Shown in pieces: positions 12,011 to 23,082 of a DNA stretch of 64,000 bases; positions within the stretch are counted from its first letter, which is position 1; the number at the start of each line of letters is the position of its first letter. Made by a program: the position numbers and the translations under genes. This DNA comes from Meandrina meandrites (Eukaryota; Cnidaria; Anthozoa; Scleractinia; Meandrinidae), in assembly GCA_963693305.1 (NCBI GenBank), contig OY855907.1, positions 40,379,759 through 40,443,758 on the forward strand, in the 5' to 3' direction. Below the pieces are notes generated by a model that was not told the DNA's origin, did no database searches, and was given only the letters and a program-made list of their open reading frames with translations.

Positions 12011-15000
12011 AAAACGCGTTTTCAACGCAATTGGACGACGTTCGTCAAACAGGCTTTTTTCCTTGCTTGGAAAAGCCCACTCAAAATGGTGGTATGAAAC
12101 CGACCTCGTGGTATTCGATCCTAAGGGTGTTTTTTCGTTTCGCCCCGATGGGAAAAGTCGAAAAAACGCGTTTTGAACGCAATTGGACGACGTTCGTCAA
12201 CCCGGCTTTTTGCCCTGCTTGGAAAAGCCCACTCCAAATGGTGGTATGAAACCGACCTCGTGGAATTCGATCCTAAGGGTGTTTTTTCGTTTCGCCCCGA
12301 TGGGGAAAGTCGAAAAAACGCGTTTTGAACGCAATTAGACGACGCTCGTCAACCCGGCTTCTTGCCCTGCTTGGAAAAGCCCACTCAAAATGGTGGTATG
12401 AAACCGACCTCGTGGAATTCGATCCCAAGGGTGTTGTTTCGTTTCGCCCCGATGGGGAAAGTCGAAAAAACGCGTTTTGAACGCAATTGGACGACGTTCG
12501 TCAACCCGGCTTTTTGCCCTGATTGGAAGAGTCCACTCAAAATGGTGGTATGAAACCGACCTCGTGGAATTCGATCCTAAGGGTGTTTTTTCGCTTCGCC
12601 CCGATGAGGAAAGTCGAAAAAACGCGTTTTGAACGCAATTGGACGACGTTCGTCAACCCGGCTTTTTGCCCTGCTTGGAAAAGCCTACTCAAAATGATGG
12701 TATGAAACCGACCTCGTGGAACTCGATCCTAAGGGTGTTTTTTCGTTTCGCCCCGATGGGGAAAGTCGAAAGAACGCGTTTTGAACGAAATTGGACGACG
12801 TTCGTCAACCCGGCTTTTTGCCCTGCTTGGAAAAGCCCACTCAAAATGGTGGTATGAAACCAACCTAGTGGAATTTGATCCCAAGGGTGTTTTTTCGTTT
12901 CGCCCCGAAGGGGAAAGTCGAAAAAACGCGTTTTGAACAAAATTGGACGACGTTCGTCAACCCGGGTTTTTGCCCTGCTTGGAAAAGCCCACTCAAAATG
13001 GTGGTATGAAACCGACCTCGTGGAGTTCGATCCTAAGGGTGTTTTTTCGTTTCGCCCCGATGGGGAAAGTCAAAAAAAACGTTTTGAACGCAATTGGTCG
13101 ACGTTCGTCAACCCGGCTTTTTGCCCTGCTTGGAAAAGCCCACTCAAAATGGTGGTATGAAACCGACCTAGTGGAATTCGATCCCAAGGGTGTTTTTTCG
13201 TTTCGCCCCGATGGGGAAAGTCGAAAAAACGCGTTTTGAACGCAATTGGACGACGTTCGTCAACCCGGCTTTTTGCCCTGCTTGGAAAAGCCCACTCAAA
13301 ATGGTGGTATGAAACCAACCTAGTGGAATTCGATCCTAAGGGTGTTTTTTCGTATCGCCCCGATGGGGAAAGTCGAAAAAACGCGTTTTGAACGCAATTG
13401 GACGACGTTCCTCAACCCGGCTTTTTGCCCTGCTTGGAAAAGCCCACTCAAAATGGTGGTATGAAACCGACCTCGTGGAATTCGATCCCAAGGGTGTTGT
13501 TTCGTTTCGTCCCGATGGGGAAAGTCGAAAAAACGCGTTTTGAACGCAATTGGACGACGTTCGTCAACCCGGCTTTTTGCCCTGATTGGAAGAGCCCACT
13601 CAAAATGGTGGTATGAAACCGACCTCGTGGAATTCGATCCTAAGGGTGTTTTTTCGTTTCGCCCCGATGAGGAAAGTCGAAAAAACGCGTTTTGAACGCA
13701 ATTGGACGACGTTCGTCAACCCGGCTTTTTCCGCTGCTTGGAAAAGCCCACACAAAATGGTGGAATGAAACGGACCTCGTGGAATTCGATCCCAAGGGTG
13801 TTTTTTCGTTTCGCCCCGATGGGGAAAGTCGAAAAAACGCGTTTTGAACGCAATTGGACGACGTTCGTCAACCCGGCTTTTTCCGCTGCTTGGAAAAGCC
13901 CACACAAAATGGTGGCATCAAACGGATCTCGTGGATTCGATCCCAAGGGTGTTTTTTTCGTTTCGCCCCGATGAGGAAAGTCGAAAAAACGCGTTTTGAA
14001 CGCAATTGGACGACCTTCGTCAACCCGGCTTTTTCCGCTGCTTGGAAAAGCCCACACAAAATGGTGGCATGAAACGGACCTCGTGGAATTCGATCCCAAG
14101 GGTGTTTTTTCGTTTCGCCCCGATGGGGAAAGTCGAAAAAACGCGTTTTGAACGCAATTGGACGACGTTCGTCAACCCGGCTTTTTCCGCTGCTTGGAAA
14201 AGCCCACACAAAATGGTGGCATGAAACGGATCTCGTGGATTCGATCCCAGTGGTTTTTTTTTGTTTCGCCCCGATGAGGAAAGTCGAAAAAACGCGTTTT
14301 GAACGCAATTGGACGACCTTCGTCAACCCGGCTTTTTCCGCTGCTTGGAAAAGCCCACACAAAATGGTGGCATGAAACGGACCTCGTGGAATTCGATCCC
14401 AAGGGTGTTTTTTCGTTTCGCCCCGATGGGGAAAGTCGAAAAAACGCGTTTTGAACGCAATTGGACGACGTTCGTCAACCCGGCTTTTTGCTCTGCTTGG
14501 AAAAGCCCACTCAAAATGGTGGTATGAAACCGACCTAGTGGAATTCGATCGCAAGGGTGTTTTTTCGTTTCGCCCCGATGGGGAAAGTCGAAAAAACGCG
14601 TTTTGAACGCAATTGGACGACGCTCGTCAACCCGGCTTTTTGCCCTGATTGGAAAAGCCTACTCAAAATGATGGTATGAAACCGACGTCGTGGAATTCGA
14701 TCCCAAGGGTGTTTTTTCGTTTCGCCCCGATGGGGAAAGTCGAAAAAACGCGTTTTGAACGCAATTCGACGACGTTTGTCAACCCGGCTTTTTGCCCTGC
14801 TTGGAAAAGCCCACTCAAAATGGTGGTATGAAACCAATATAGTGGAATTTGATCCCAAGGGTGTTTTTTCGTTTCGCCCCGAAGGGGAAAGTCGAAAAAA
14901 CGCGTTTTGAACGCAATTGGACGACGTTCGACAACCCGGCTTTTTGCCCTGCTTGGAAAAGCCCACTCAAAATGGTGGTATAAAACCGACCTCGTGGAAT

Positions 15001-17160
15001 TCGATCCTAAGGGTTTTTTTTCGTTTCGCCCCGATTGGGAAAGTCGAAAAAACACGTTTTGAACGCAATTGGACGACGTTCGTCACCCCGACCTTTTGCA
15101 CTGCTTGGAAAAGCCTACTCAAAATGATGGTATGAAACCGACCTCGTGGAATTCGATCCCAAGAATGTTTTTTCGTTTCGCCCCGATGGGGAAAGTCAAA
15201 AAAAACGCGTTTTGAACGCAATTGGACGACGTTCGTCAACCCGGCTTTTTGCCCTGCTTGGAAAAGCCCACTCAAAATGGTGGTATGAAACCGACCTAGT
15301 GGAATTCGATCCCAAGGGTGTTTTTTCGTTTCGCCCTGATGGGGAAAGTCGAAAAAACGCGTTTTAACGCAATCTGACGACGTTCGTCAACCCGGCTTTT
15401 TGCCCTGCTTGGAAGCCCCCACTCAAAATGGTGGTATGAAACCGACCTCGTGGAGTTCGATCCTAAGGGTGTTTTTTCGTTTCGCCCCGATTGGGAAAGT
15501 CGAAAAAACGCGTTTTGAACGCAATTGGACGACGTTCGTTAACCCGGCTTTTTGCCCAGCTTGGAAAAGCCGACTCAAAATGGTGGTATGAAACCGACCT
15601 CGTGGTATTCGATCCTAAGGGTGTTTTTTCGTATCGCCCCGATGGGGAAAGTCAAAAAAACGCGTTTTGAACGCAATTGGATGACGCTCGTCAACCCGGC
15701 TTTTTGCCCTGCTTGGAAAAGCCCACTCAAAATGGTGGTATGAAACCGACCTCGTGGAATTCGATCCCAAGGGTGTTGTTTCGTTTCGCCCCAATGGGGA
15801 AAGTCGAAAAAACGCGTTTTGAACGCAATTGGACGACGTTCGTCAACCCGGCTTTTTGCCCTGATTGGAAGAGCCCACTCAAAATGGTGGTATGAAACCG
15901 ACCTCGTGGAATTCGATCCTAAGGGTGTGTTTTCGTTTCGCCCCGATGGGGAAAGTCGAAAAAACGCGTTTTGAACGCAATTGGACGACCTTCGTGAACC
16001 CGGCTTTTTCCGCTGCTTGGAAAAGCCCACACAAAATGGTGGCATGAAACGGACCTCGTGGAATTCGATCCCAAGGGTGTTTTTTCGTTTCGCCCCGATG
16101 GGGAAAGTCGAAAAAACGCGTTTTGAACGCAATTGGACGACGTTCGTCAACCCGGCTTTTTGCCCTGCTTGGAAAAGCCCACTCAAAATGGTGGTATGAA
16201 ACCGACCTAGTGGAATTCGATCCCAAGGGTGTTTTTTCGTTTCGCCCCGATGGGGAAAGTCGAAAAAACGCGTTTTGAACGCAATTGGACGACGTTCGTC
16301 ACCCCGACCTTTTGCACTGCTTGGAAAAGCCTACTCAAAATGATGGTATGAAACCGACCTCGTGGAATTCGATCCCAAGAATGTTTTTTCGTTTCGCCCC
16401 GATGGGGAAAGTCAAAAAAACGCGTTTTGAACGCAATTGGACGACGTTCGTCAACCCGGCTTTTTGCCCTGCTTGGAAAAGCCCACTCAAAATGGTGGTA
16501 TGAAACCGACCTAGTGGAATTCGATCCCAAGGGTGTTTTTTCGTTTCGCCCCGATGGGGAAAGTCGAAAAAACGCGTTTTGAACGTAATCGGACGACGTT
16601 CGTCAACCCGGCTTTTTGCCCTGCTTGGAAAAGCCCACTCAAAATTATGGTATGAAACCGACGTCGTGGAATTCGATCCCAACGGTGTTTTTTCGTTTCG
16701 CCCCAATGGGGAAAGTCGAAAAAGCGTGTTTTGAACGCAATTGGACGACGTTCGTCAACCCGGCTTTTTGCCCTGCTTGGAAAAGCCCACTCAAAATGGT
16801 GGTATGAAACCGACCTCGTGGTATTCGATCCTAAGGGTGTTTTTTCGTATCGCCCCGATGGGGAAAGTCGAAAAAACGCGTTTTGAACGCAATTGGACAA
16901 CGTTCGTCAACCCGGCTTTTTGCCCTGATTGGAAGAGCTCACTCAAAATGGTGGTATGAAACCGACCTCGTGGAATTCGATCCTAAGGGTGTTTTTTCGT
17001 TTCGCCCCGATGGGAAAGTCGAAAAAACGCGTTTTGAACGCAATTGGACGACGTTCGTCAACCCGGCTTTTTGCCCTGCTTGGAAAAGCCTACTCAAAAT
17101 GATGGTATGAAACCGACCTCGTGGAATTCAATCCCAAGGGTGTTTTTTCGTTTCGCCCCG
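12011..17160 (+). repeat. 152-bp satellite, array C, subfamily IV
   Basis: About 34 monomers marked by GACGACGTTCGTCAACCCGG, GCTTTTTGCCCTGCTTGGAA, AGCCCACTCAAAATGGTGG and AAAAAACGCGTTTTGAACGC. Between about 13720 and 14440 a sub-block alternates ACACAAAATGGTGGCATG monomers with a variant reading GATCTCGTGGATTCGATCCC (13925 and 14228). This forms a local 304-bp dimer. The same subfamily makes up the whole 55191-64000 array in the opposite orientation. Confidence 0.92.
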
Positions 17161-17170
17161 ATTCCACTAG
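17150..17170. other. Orientation switch in the 152-bp satellite
   Basis: At about 17160-17162 the text changes from forward ...TTTCGCCCCGAT to reverse-complement ATTCCACTAGGTCGG. Only an AT or GAT overlap is shared, so this is a near-blunt inversion joint within subfamily IV. The monomers on the two sides are not in mirror phase. The break therefore lies between different points of the unit and there is no perfect hairpin tip here. Confidence 0.88.
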
Positions 17171-17368
17171 GTCGGTTTTATACCACCATTTTGAGTGGGC
17201 TTTTCCAAAAAGGGCAAAAAGCCGGGTTGACGAACGTCGTCCAATTGCGTTCAAAACGCGTTTTTTCGACTTTCCGCATCGGGGCGAAAGGAAAAAACAC
17301 CCTTGCGATCGAATTGCACGAGGTCGGTTTCATACCACCATTTCGAGTGGGCTTTTCCGAGCAGGGCA
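17161..17368 (-). repeat. 152-bp satellite, array D, subfamily IV fragment
   Basis: About 1.4 inverted monomers of subfamily IV (GAGTGGGCTTTTCC, AAGGGCAAAAAGCCGGG, GACGAACGTCGTCC). The array stops abruptly after GAGCAGGGCA, where the non-repeat island begins. Confidence 0.9.
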
Positions 17369-17539
17369 TTCTTTGGGCATTCTAAAACAACGATGGCGCG
17401 ACTTTCACGCGTTCCGTTAAAAATCGTCCAGATTGTATTTTTGCTTAGCCTTCTCTGTAAAAAAGTTCACAAGGTTGGTAACTCTGACTTTAATGTTGGT
17501 GTTCATGGGCAAGTAGCCGAATTATCTTGTGGAAGGGAG
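17369..17539 (+). other. Non-satellite island with a short signal-anchor-like open frame
   Basis: About 171 bp match neither satellite and occur once in the window. The island replaces roughly 100 bp of a 152-bp monomer: the satellite stops after GCAGGGCA and resumes at CTAGGTCGGTTTC. Its left end carries a direct duplication GGCATTCTTTGGGCATTCT. An ATG at 17393 opens a frame of about 49 island codons that runs on into the satellite. Residues 1-10 carry three basic residues. Residues 11-22 (IVQIVFLLSLLC) are hydrophobic, then come KK and a polar stretch, which together look like a signal peptide or signal anchor. Possible splice donors are GT at 17474 and 17478. I do not recognise a family. 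It may be a captured exon fragment, a relic of an insertion, or chance. Confidence 0.55.
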
Positions 17540-18745
17540 CTAGGTCGGTTTCATACCACCATTTTGGGTGGGCTTTTCCAAGCAGCGGAAGAAGCCGGGT
17601 TGACGAAGGTCGTCCAATTGCGTTCAAAACGCGTTTTTTCAACTTTCTCCATCGGGGCGAAGCGAAAAAAAAGCCTTGGGATCGAATTTTACAATTTCGG
17701 TTTCATGCCACCATTTTGGGTGGGCTTTTCCAAGCAGCGGAAAAAGCCGGGTTCACGAAAGTGGTCCAATTGCGTTCAAAACGCGTTTTGTTTAATTACC
17801 CCATCGGGGGGAAACGACAAAACACCCTTGGGATCCAATTTTAAAATTTCGGTTTCATGCCACCATTTTGTGTGGGCTTTTCCAAGCAGCGGAAAAAGCC
17901 GGGTTGACGAAGGTCCTCCAATAGCGTTCAAAACGCGTTTTTTCAACTTTCCCCATCGGGACGAAGCGAAAAAACACCCTTGGGATCGAATTTTACAATT
18001 TCGGTTTAATGCCACCATTTTGGGTGGGCTTTTCCAAGCAGCGGAAAAAGCCGGGTTCACGAAAGTGGTCCAATCTCGTTCTAAACGCGTTTTGTTAAAT
18101 TTCCCCATCGGGGGGAAACGAAAAAACACCCTTGGGATCGAATTTTAAAATTTCGGTTTCATGCCACCATTTTGGGTGGGCTTTTCCAAGCAGCGGAAAA
18201 AGCCGGGTTGACGAAGGTCGTCCAATTGCGTTCAAAACGCGTTTTTTCAACTTTTCCCATCTTGGCCAGACAAAAAAAACAGCCGTGAGATCAAATTTTA
18301 AGATTTCGGTTTCATGCCACCATTTTGTGTGGGCTTTTCCAAGCAGCGGAAAAAGGCGGGTTGACGAAGGTCGTCCAATTGCGTTCAAAATGCGTTTTTT
18401 TTAAATTTCCCGATCGGGGCGAAGCGAAAAAACAGCCTTGGGATCGAATTTTACAATTTCGGTTTCATGCCATCATTTTGGGTGGGCTTTTCAAGGTGCG
18501 GAAAAAGCCGGGTTCACGAAAGTGGTCCAATCTTGTTCAAAACGCGTTTTGTTAAATTTCCCCATCGGGGGGAAACGAAAAAACAGCCTTGGGATCGAAT
18601 TTTAAAATTTCGGTTTCATGCCACCATTTTGGGTGGGCTTTTCCAAGCAGCGGAAAAAGCCGGGTTGACGAAGGTCCTCCAATTGCGTTCAAAACGCGTT
18701 TTTTCAACTTTCCCCATCGGGGCGAAGCGAAAAAAAAGCCTTGGG
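17540..18745 (-). repeat. 152-bp satellite, array D, subfamily III
   Basis: Inverted monomers with ACAATTTCGGTTTCATGCC and CGCGTTTTGTTAAATTTCCC alternate with CGCGTTTTTTCAACTTTCCC monomers, as in array C. The TTGGCCAGACAAAAAAAACA variant is present near 18262. A shortened monomer lies near 18490-18505, where GGGCTTTTCAAGGTGCGG replaces the usual CCAAGCAGCGG. The block is about half as long as its counterpart at 9851-12010. Confidence 0.88.
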
Positions 18746-19800
18746 ATCGAATTCCAAGAGGTAGGTTTCATACCACCATTTTTGGTTGGCTTTTGCAAGC
18801 AGCGTAAAAAGCCGGGTTGACGAAGGTCGTCCAATTCCGTTCAAAACTCGTGTTTTCGACTTTCCCCATTACGGCGAAACGAAGAATCACCCTTGGAATC
18901 GATTTTACCAATTTCGATTTCATACCACCATTTTGGGTGGGCTTTTGCAAGCAGTGCAAAAAGCTGGGTTGACGAAGGTCCTCCAATTGCGTTCAAAACG
19001 CGTTTTTTCGAGTTTCCCCATCGGGGCGAAACGAAAAAACACCCTTGGGATCGAATTCCAAGAGGTAGGTTTCATACCACCATTTTTGGTAGGCTTTTGC
19101 AAGCAGCGTAAAAAGCCGGGTTGACGAAGGTCGTCCAATTCCGTTCAAAACTGGTGTTTTCGACTTTCCCCATTACGGCAAAACGAAGAATCACCCTTGG
19201 AATCGAATTTACCAATTTCGTTTTCATACCACAATTTTTGCCGGGCTTTTGCAAGCACTGCAAAAAGCCGGGTTGACGAAGGTCGTCCAATTGCGTTGAA
19301 AACTCATTTTTTCGACTTTCCCCATCGTTGCGAAACGAAAAAACACCCTTGGGATCGAATTCCACGAGGTCGGTTTCATACCACCATTTTTGGTGGGCTT
19401 TTGCAAGCAGCGCAAAAAGCGGGGTTGACAAAGTTCGTCCAATTGCGTTGAAAACTCGTTTTTTCATCTTTCCCCATCGGGGCGAAACGAAAAAACACCC
19501 TTGGGATCGAATTCCACGAGACTTGTTTCATACCACCATTTTGGGTGGGCTTTTCCAAGCAGCGAAAAACGGCGGGTTGACGAAGGTCGTCCAATTGCGT
19601 TAAAAACTCGTTTTTCGACTTTTGCCATCACGGCGAAACGAAGAATCACCCTTGGAATAGAATTTACCAATTTCGGTTTCATACCACCATTTTTGGTGGG
19701 CTTTCCCAAGCTTCGAAAAAAGCTGGGTTGACGAAGGACGTCCGATTGCGTTCAAAACTCGTTAATTCGACTTTCCCCATCGGGGGAATCGAAAAAACAG
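18746..19800 (-). repeat. 152-bp satellite, array D, subfamily II (mixed)
   Basis: Inverted counterpart of 8906-9850. Monomers with TTTACCAATTTCG and GAAGAATCACCCTTGG alternate with AATTCCACGAGGTCGG or AATTCCAAGAGGTAGG monomers. The order of diagnostic variants is the mirror of array C. Confidence 0.85.
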
Positions 19801-22800
19801 CCTTGGGATCGAATTCCACGAGGTCGGTTTCATATTACTATTTTGGTTGGGCTTTTGCAAGCAGTGCAAAAAGCCAGGTTGACGAAGTCCCGCCAATAGT
19901 GTTCAAAACACGTTTTTTCGACTTTCCCCATCGTGGCGAATGGAAAAAACACTTTTGGGATCGAATTTCACGAGGTCGGTTTCATACCACCATTTTGGGA
20001 GAGCTTTTGGAAGCAGCGAAAAAAGCCGGGTTGACGAAAGTCGTCCAATTGCGTTCAAAACTCGTTTTTTCGACTTTCCCAATCGGGGCGAAACGAAAAA
20101 ACACCCTTTGGATCGAATTCCACGAGGTCGGTTTCATACGACCATTTTGGGTGGGCTTTTCCTAGCAGCGCAAAAAGCCGGGTTGACGAAGGTCGTCCAA
20201 TTGCGTTCAAAACTTGTTTTTTCGACTTTCCCCATCGGGGCAAAACGAAAAAACACCCTTGGATCGAATTCAACGAGTTCGTTATCATACCACCATTTTG
20301 GGAGGGCTTTACCAAGGAGCGGAAAACGCCGGGTTGACGAAAAACGTCCAATTGCTTTGAAAACTCGTTTTTTCGAGTTTCCCCATATGGGCGAAACGAA
20401 AAAACACCCTTTGGATCGAATTCCACGAGGTCGGTTTGACACCACCATTTTGGGTGGGCTTTTCCCAGCAGCGCAAAAAGCCGGGTTGACGAAGGTCGTC
20501 CAATTGCGTTCAAAACTCGTTTTTTGGACTTTTCCCATAGAAGTGAAACGAAAAAACACCCTTGGGATCGAATTCCACGAGGTCGGTTTCATACCACCAT
20601 TTTGGGTGGGATTTTCCAAGCAGCGCGAAACGCCGGTTTGACGTAGGTGGTCCAATTGCGTTGAAAATTCGTTTTTTAGACTTTCCCCATTGGGGCGAAA
20701 CGAAGAAACACCCTTTGGATCGAATTACACGAGGTCGGTTTCATACCACCATTTTTGGTGGGCTTTTCCCAGCAGCGCAAAACTCCGGGTTGACGAAGGT
20801 CGTCCAATTGCGTTTAAAACTCGTTTTGTCGAGATTCCCCATCGGGGCGAAACGAAACAACACCCTTGGGATCGAATTCCACGAGGTCGGTTTCATACCA
20901 CCATATTGGGTGGGCTTTACCAAGCAGCGGAAAACGCCGGGTTGACGAAGGTCGTCCAATTGCGTTCAAAACTCGTTTTTTCGACATTCCCCATCGGGGC
21001 GAAACGAAAAAGCACCCTTGGGATCGAATTCCACCAGGTCGGTTTCATACCACCATTATGGGTGGGCTTTACCAAGCAGCGGAAAACGCCGGGATGACGA
21101 AGTTCTTCCAATTGGGTTGAAAACTCGTTTTGTCGAGTTTTCCCATCGGGACGAAACAAAAAAACACCCTTGCGATCGAATTCCACGAGGTCGGTTTCAT
21201 ACCAACATTTTTGCTGGGCCCTTGCAAGCAGTGCAAAAAGGCGGGTTGACGAAGGTCGTCCATTTGCCTTGAAAACTCGTTTTTTCTACTTTCCCCGTCG
21301 GAGGGAAACGAAAAAACACCCTTGGGATCGAATTCCACGAGGTCGGTTTCATACCACCATTTTGGGTTGGTTTTACCAAGCAGAGGAAAACGCCGGGTTG
21401 ACGAAGGTCGTCCAATTGCGTTCAAAACTCGTTTTTTTGACTTTCCCCAACGGGGCGAAACGAAAAAGCACCCTTGGGATCGATTTCCACGAGGTCGGTT
21501 TCATACCACCATTTTGGGTGGGCTTTACGAAGCAGCGGAAAACGCCGGGATGACGAAGTCCTTCCAATTGGGTTGAAAACTCGTTTTTTCGACTTTCCCC
21601 ATCGGAGCGAAACGAAAAAACACACTTGGGATCGAATTCCACGAGGTCGGTTTTATACCACCATTTTGGGTTGGACTTACCAAGCAGCGGAAAAGGCCGG
21701 GTTGACGAAGGTCTTCCATTTGGGTTGAAAACTCGTTTTGTCGAGTTCCCCCATCAGGGGGAAACAAAAAAAAACCCTTGGGATCGAATTCCATGAGGTC
21801 GGTTTCATACCACCATTTTTTCTGGGCTTTTACATGCAGTGCAAAAAGCCGGGTTGACGAAGGTCGTCCAATTGCGTTGAAAACTCGTTTCGTCGAGTTT
21901 CCCCATCGGGGCGAAACGAAAAAACACCCTTGGGTTCGAATTCCACGAGGTCGGTTTCATACCACCATTTTTGCTGGGCTTTACCAAGCAGCGGAAAACG
22001 CCGGGTTGACGAAGGTCGTCCAATTGCGTTCAAAACTCGTTTTGTCGAGTTTCCCCATCGGTGCGAAACGAAAAAACACCCTTGAGATCGAATTCCACGA
22101 GGTCGGTTTCATACCACCATTTTGGGTGGGATTTACCAAGGAGCGGAAAACGCTGGGTTGACGAAGGTCGTCCAATTGCGTTGAAAACTCGTTTTTTCGA
22201 GTTTCCCCATATGGGCGAATCGAAAAAACACCCTTTGGATCGAATTCCACGAGGTCGGTTTCACACCACCATTTTGGGTGGGCTTTTCCCAGCAACGCAA
22301 AAAGCCGCGTTGACGAAGGTCGTCCAATTGCGTTCAAAACTCGTTTTTTCGACTTTTCCCATCGGGGCGAAACGAAAAAACACCCTTGGGTTCGAATTCC
22401 AGGAGGTCGGTTTCATACCCCTAGTTTTGCTGGGCTTTACCAAGCAGCGGAAAACGCCGGGTTGACGAAGGTCGTCCAATTGCGTTCAAAACTCGTTTTG
22501 TCGAGTTTCCCCATCGGGGCGAAACGAAAAAACACCCTTGTGATCGAATTCCACGAGGTCGGTTTCATACCACCATTTTGGGTGGGTTTTTCCAAGCAGC
22601 GCAAAACGCCGGTTTGACCAAGGTCGTCCAATTGGGTTGAAAACTCGTTTTGTCGAGTTTCCCCATCGGGACGGAACAAAAAAACACCCTTGGGATCAAA
22701 TTCCACGATGTCGGTTTCATACCACCATTTTTGCTGGGCTTTTGCAAGCAGTGCAAAAAGCCGGGTTGACGAACGTCGTCCAATTGCGTTCAAAACTCGT

Positions 22801-23070
22801 TTTTTCGACTATCCCCATCGGGGCAAAACGAAAAAACACGCTTGGGATCGAATTCCACGAGGTCGGTTTCATACCACCATTTTGGGGTGAATTTACCAAG
22901 TAGCGGAAAACGCTGGGTTGACGAAGGTCGTCCAATTGCGTTCAAAACTCTTTTTTTTGAGATTCCCCATCGGGGCGAAACGAAAAAACACCCTTGGGAT
23001 CGAATTCCACGAGTTTGGTTTCAAACCACAATTTTGGGTCGGCTTTTGCAAGCAGCGCAAAAAGCCAGCT
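19801..23070 (-). repeat. 152-bp satellite, array D, subfamily I
   Basis: About 21.5 inverted monomers. Private variants are shared in mirror order with 5689-8905. One is the monomer with ACGAGTTCGTTATCATACC at 20274-20292, the reverse complement of the copy near 8300. Another is the ATATGGGCGAA variant. A third is the last monomer, with GAGTTTGGTTTCAAACCAC next to the boundary. These shared private variants show that D is an inverted duplicate of C, not an independent array. Confidence 0.93.
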
Positions 23071-23082
23071 GTGTAGTGCACA
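23064..23082 (-). other. Junction 2: 152-bp satellite to heptamer satellite
   Basis: AAAGCCAGCTGTGTAGTGC is the exact reverse complement of junction 1 at 5681-5700. The first heptamer units beyond it include the same variant CCGTGTCTAGTGC. Confidence 0.9.

Noticed and set aside
12031..17110. Recurring 60-130-codon frames in the 152-bp arrays reading like DDVRQPGFLPCLEKPTQNGG
   Set aside because: They recur every 152 bp, which is not a multiple of 3, so the frame changes each unit. Both strands give equally long frames, and the peptide follows the DNA repeat and matches no known protein family.
5689..17160. CENP-B box in the 152-bp monomer
   Set aside because: I compared TTCGTTTCGCCCCGATGGGG and CCCGGCTTTTTGCGCTGC with the NTTCGNNNNANNCGGGN pattern on both strands. 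Key positions fail in every version I checked.
17303..18148. 282-codon open frame spanning the 171-bp island as one gene
   Set aside because: Only about 49 codons are island sequence. The rest is 152-bp satellite read through, so a gene of that extent is not supported.
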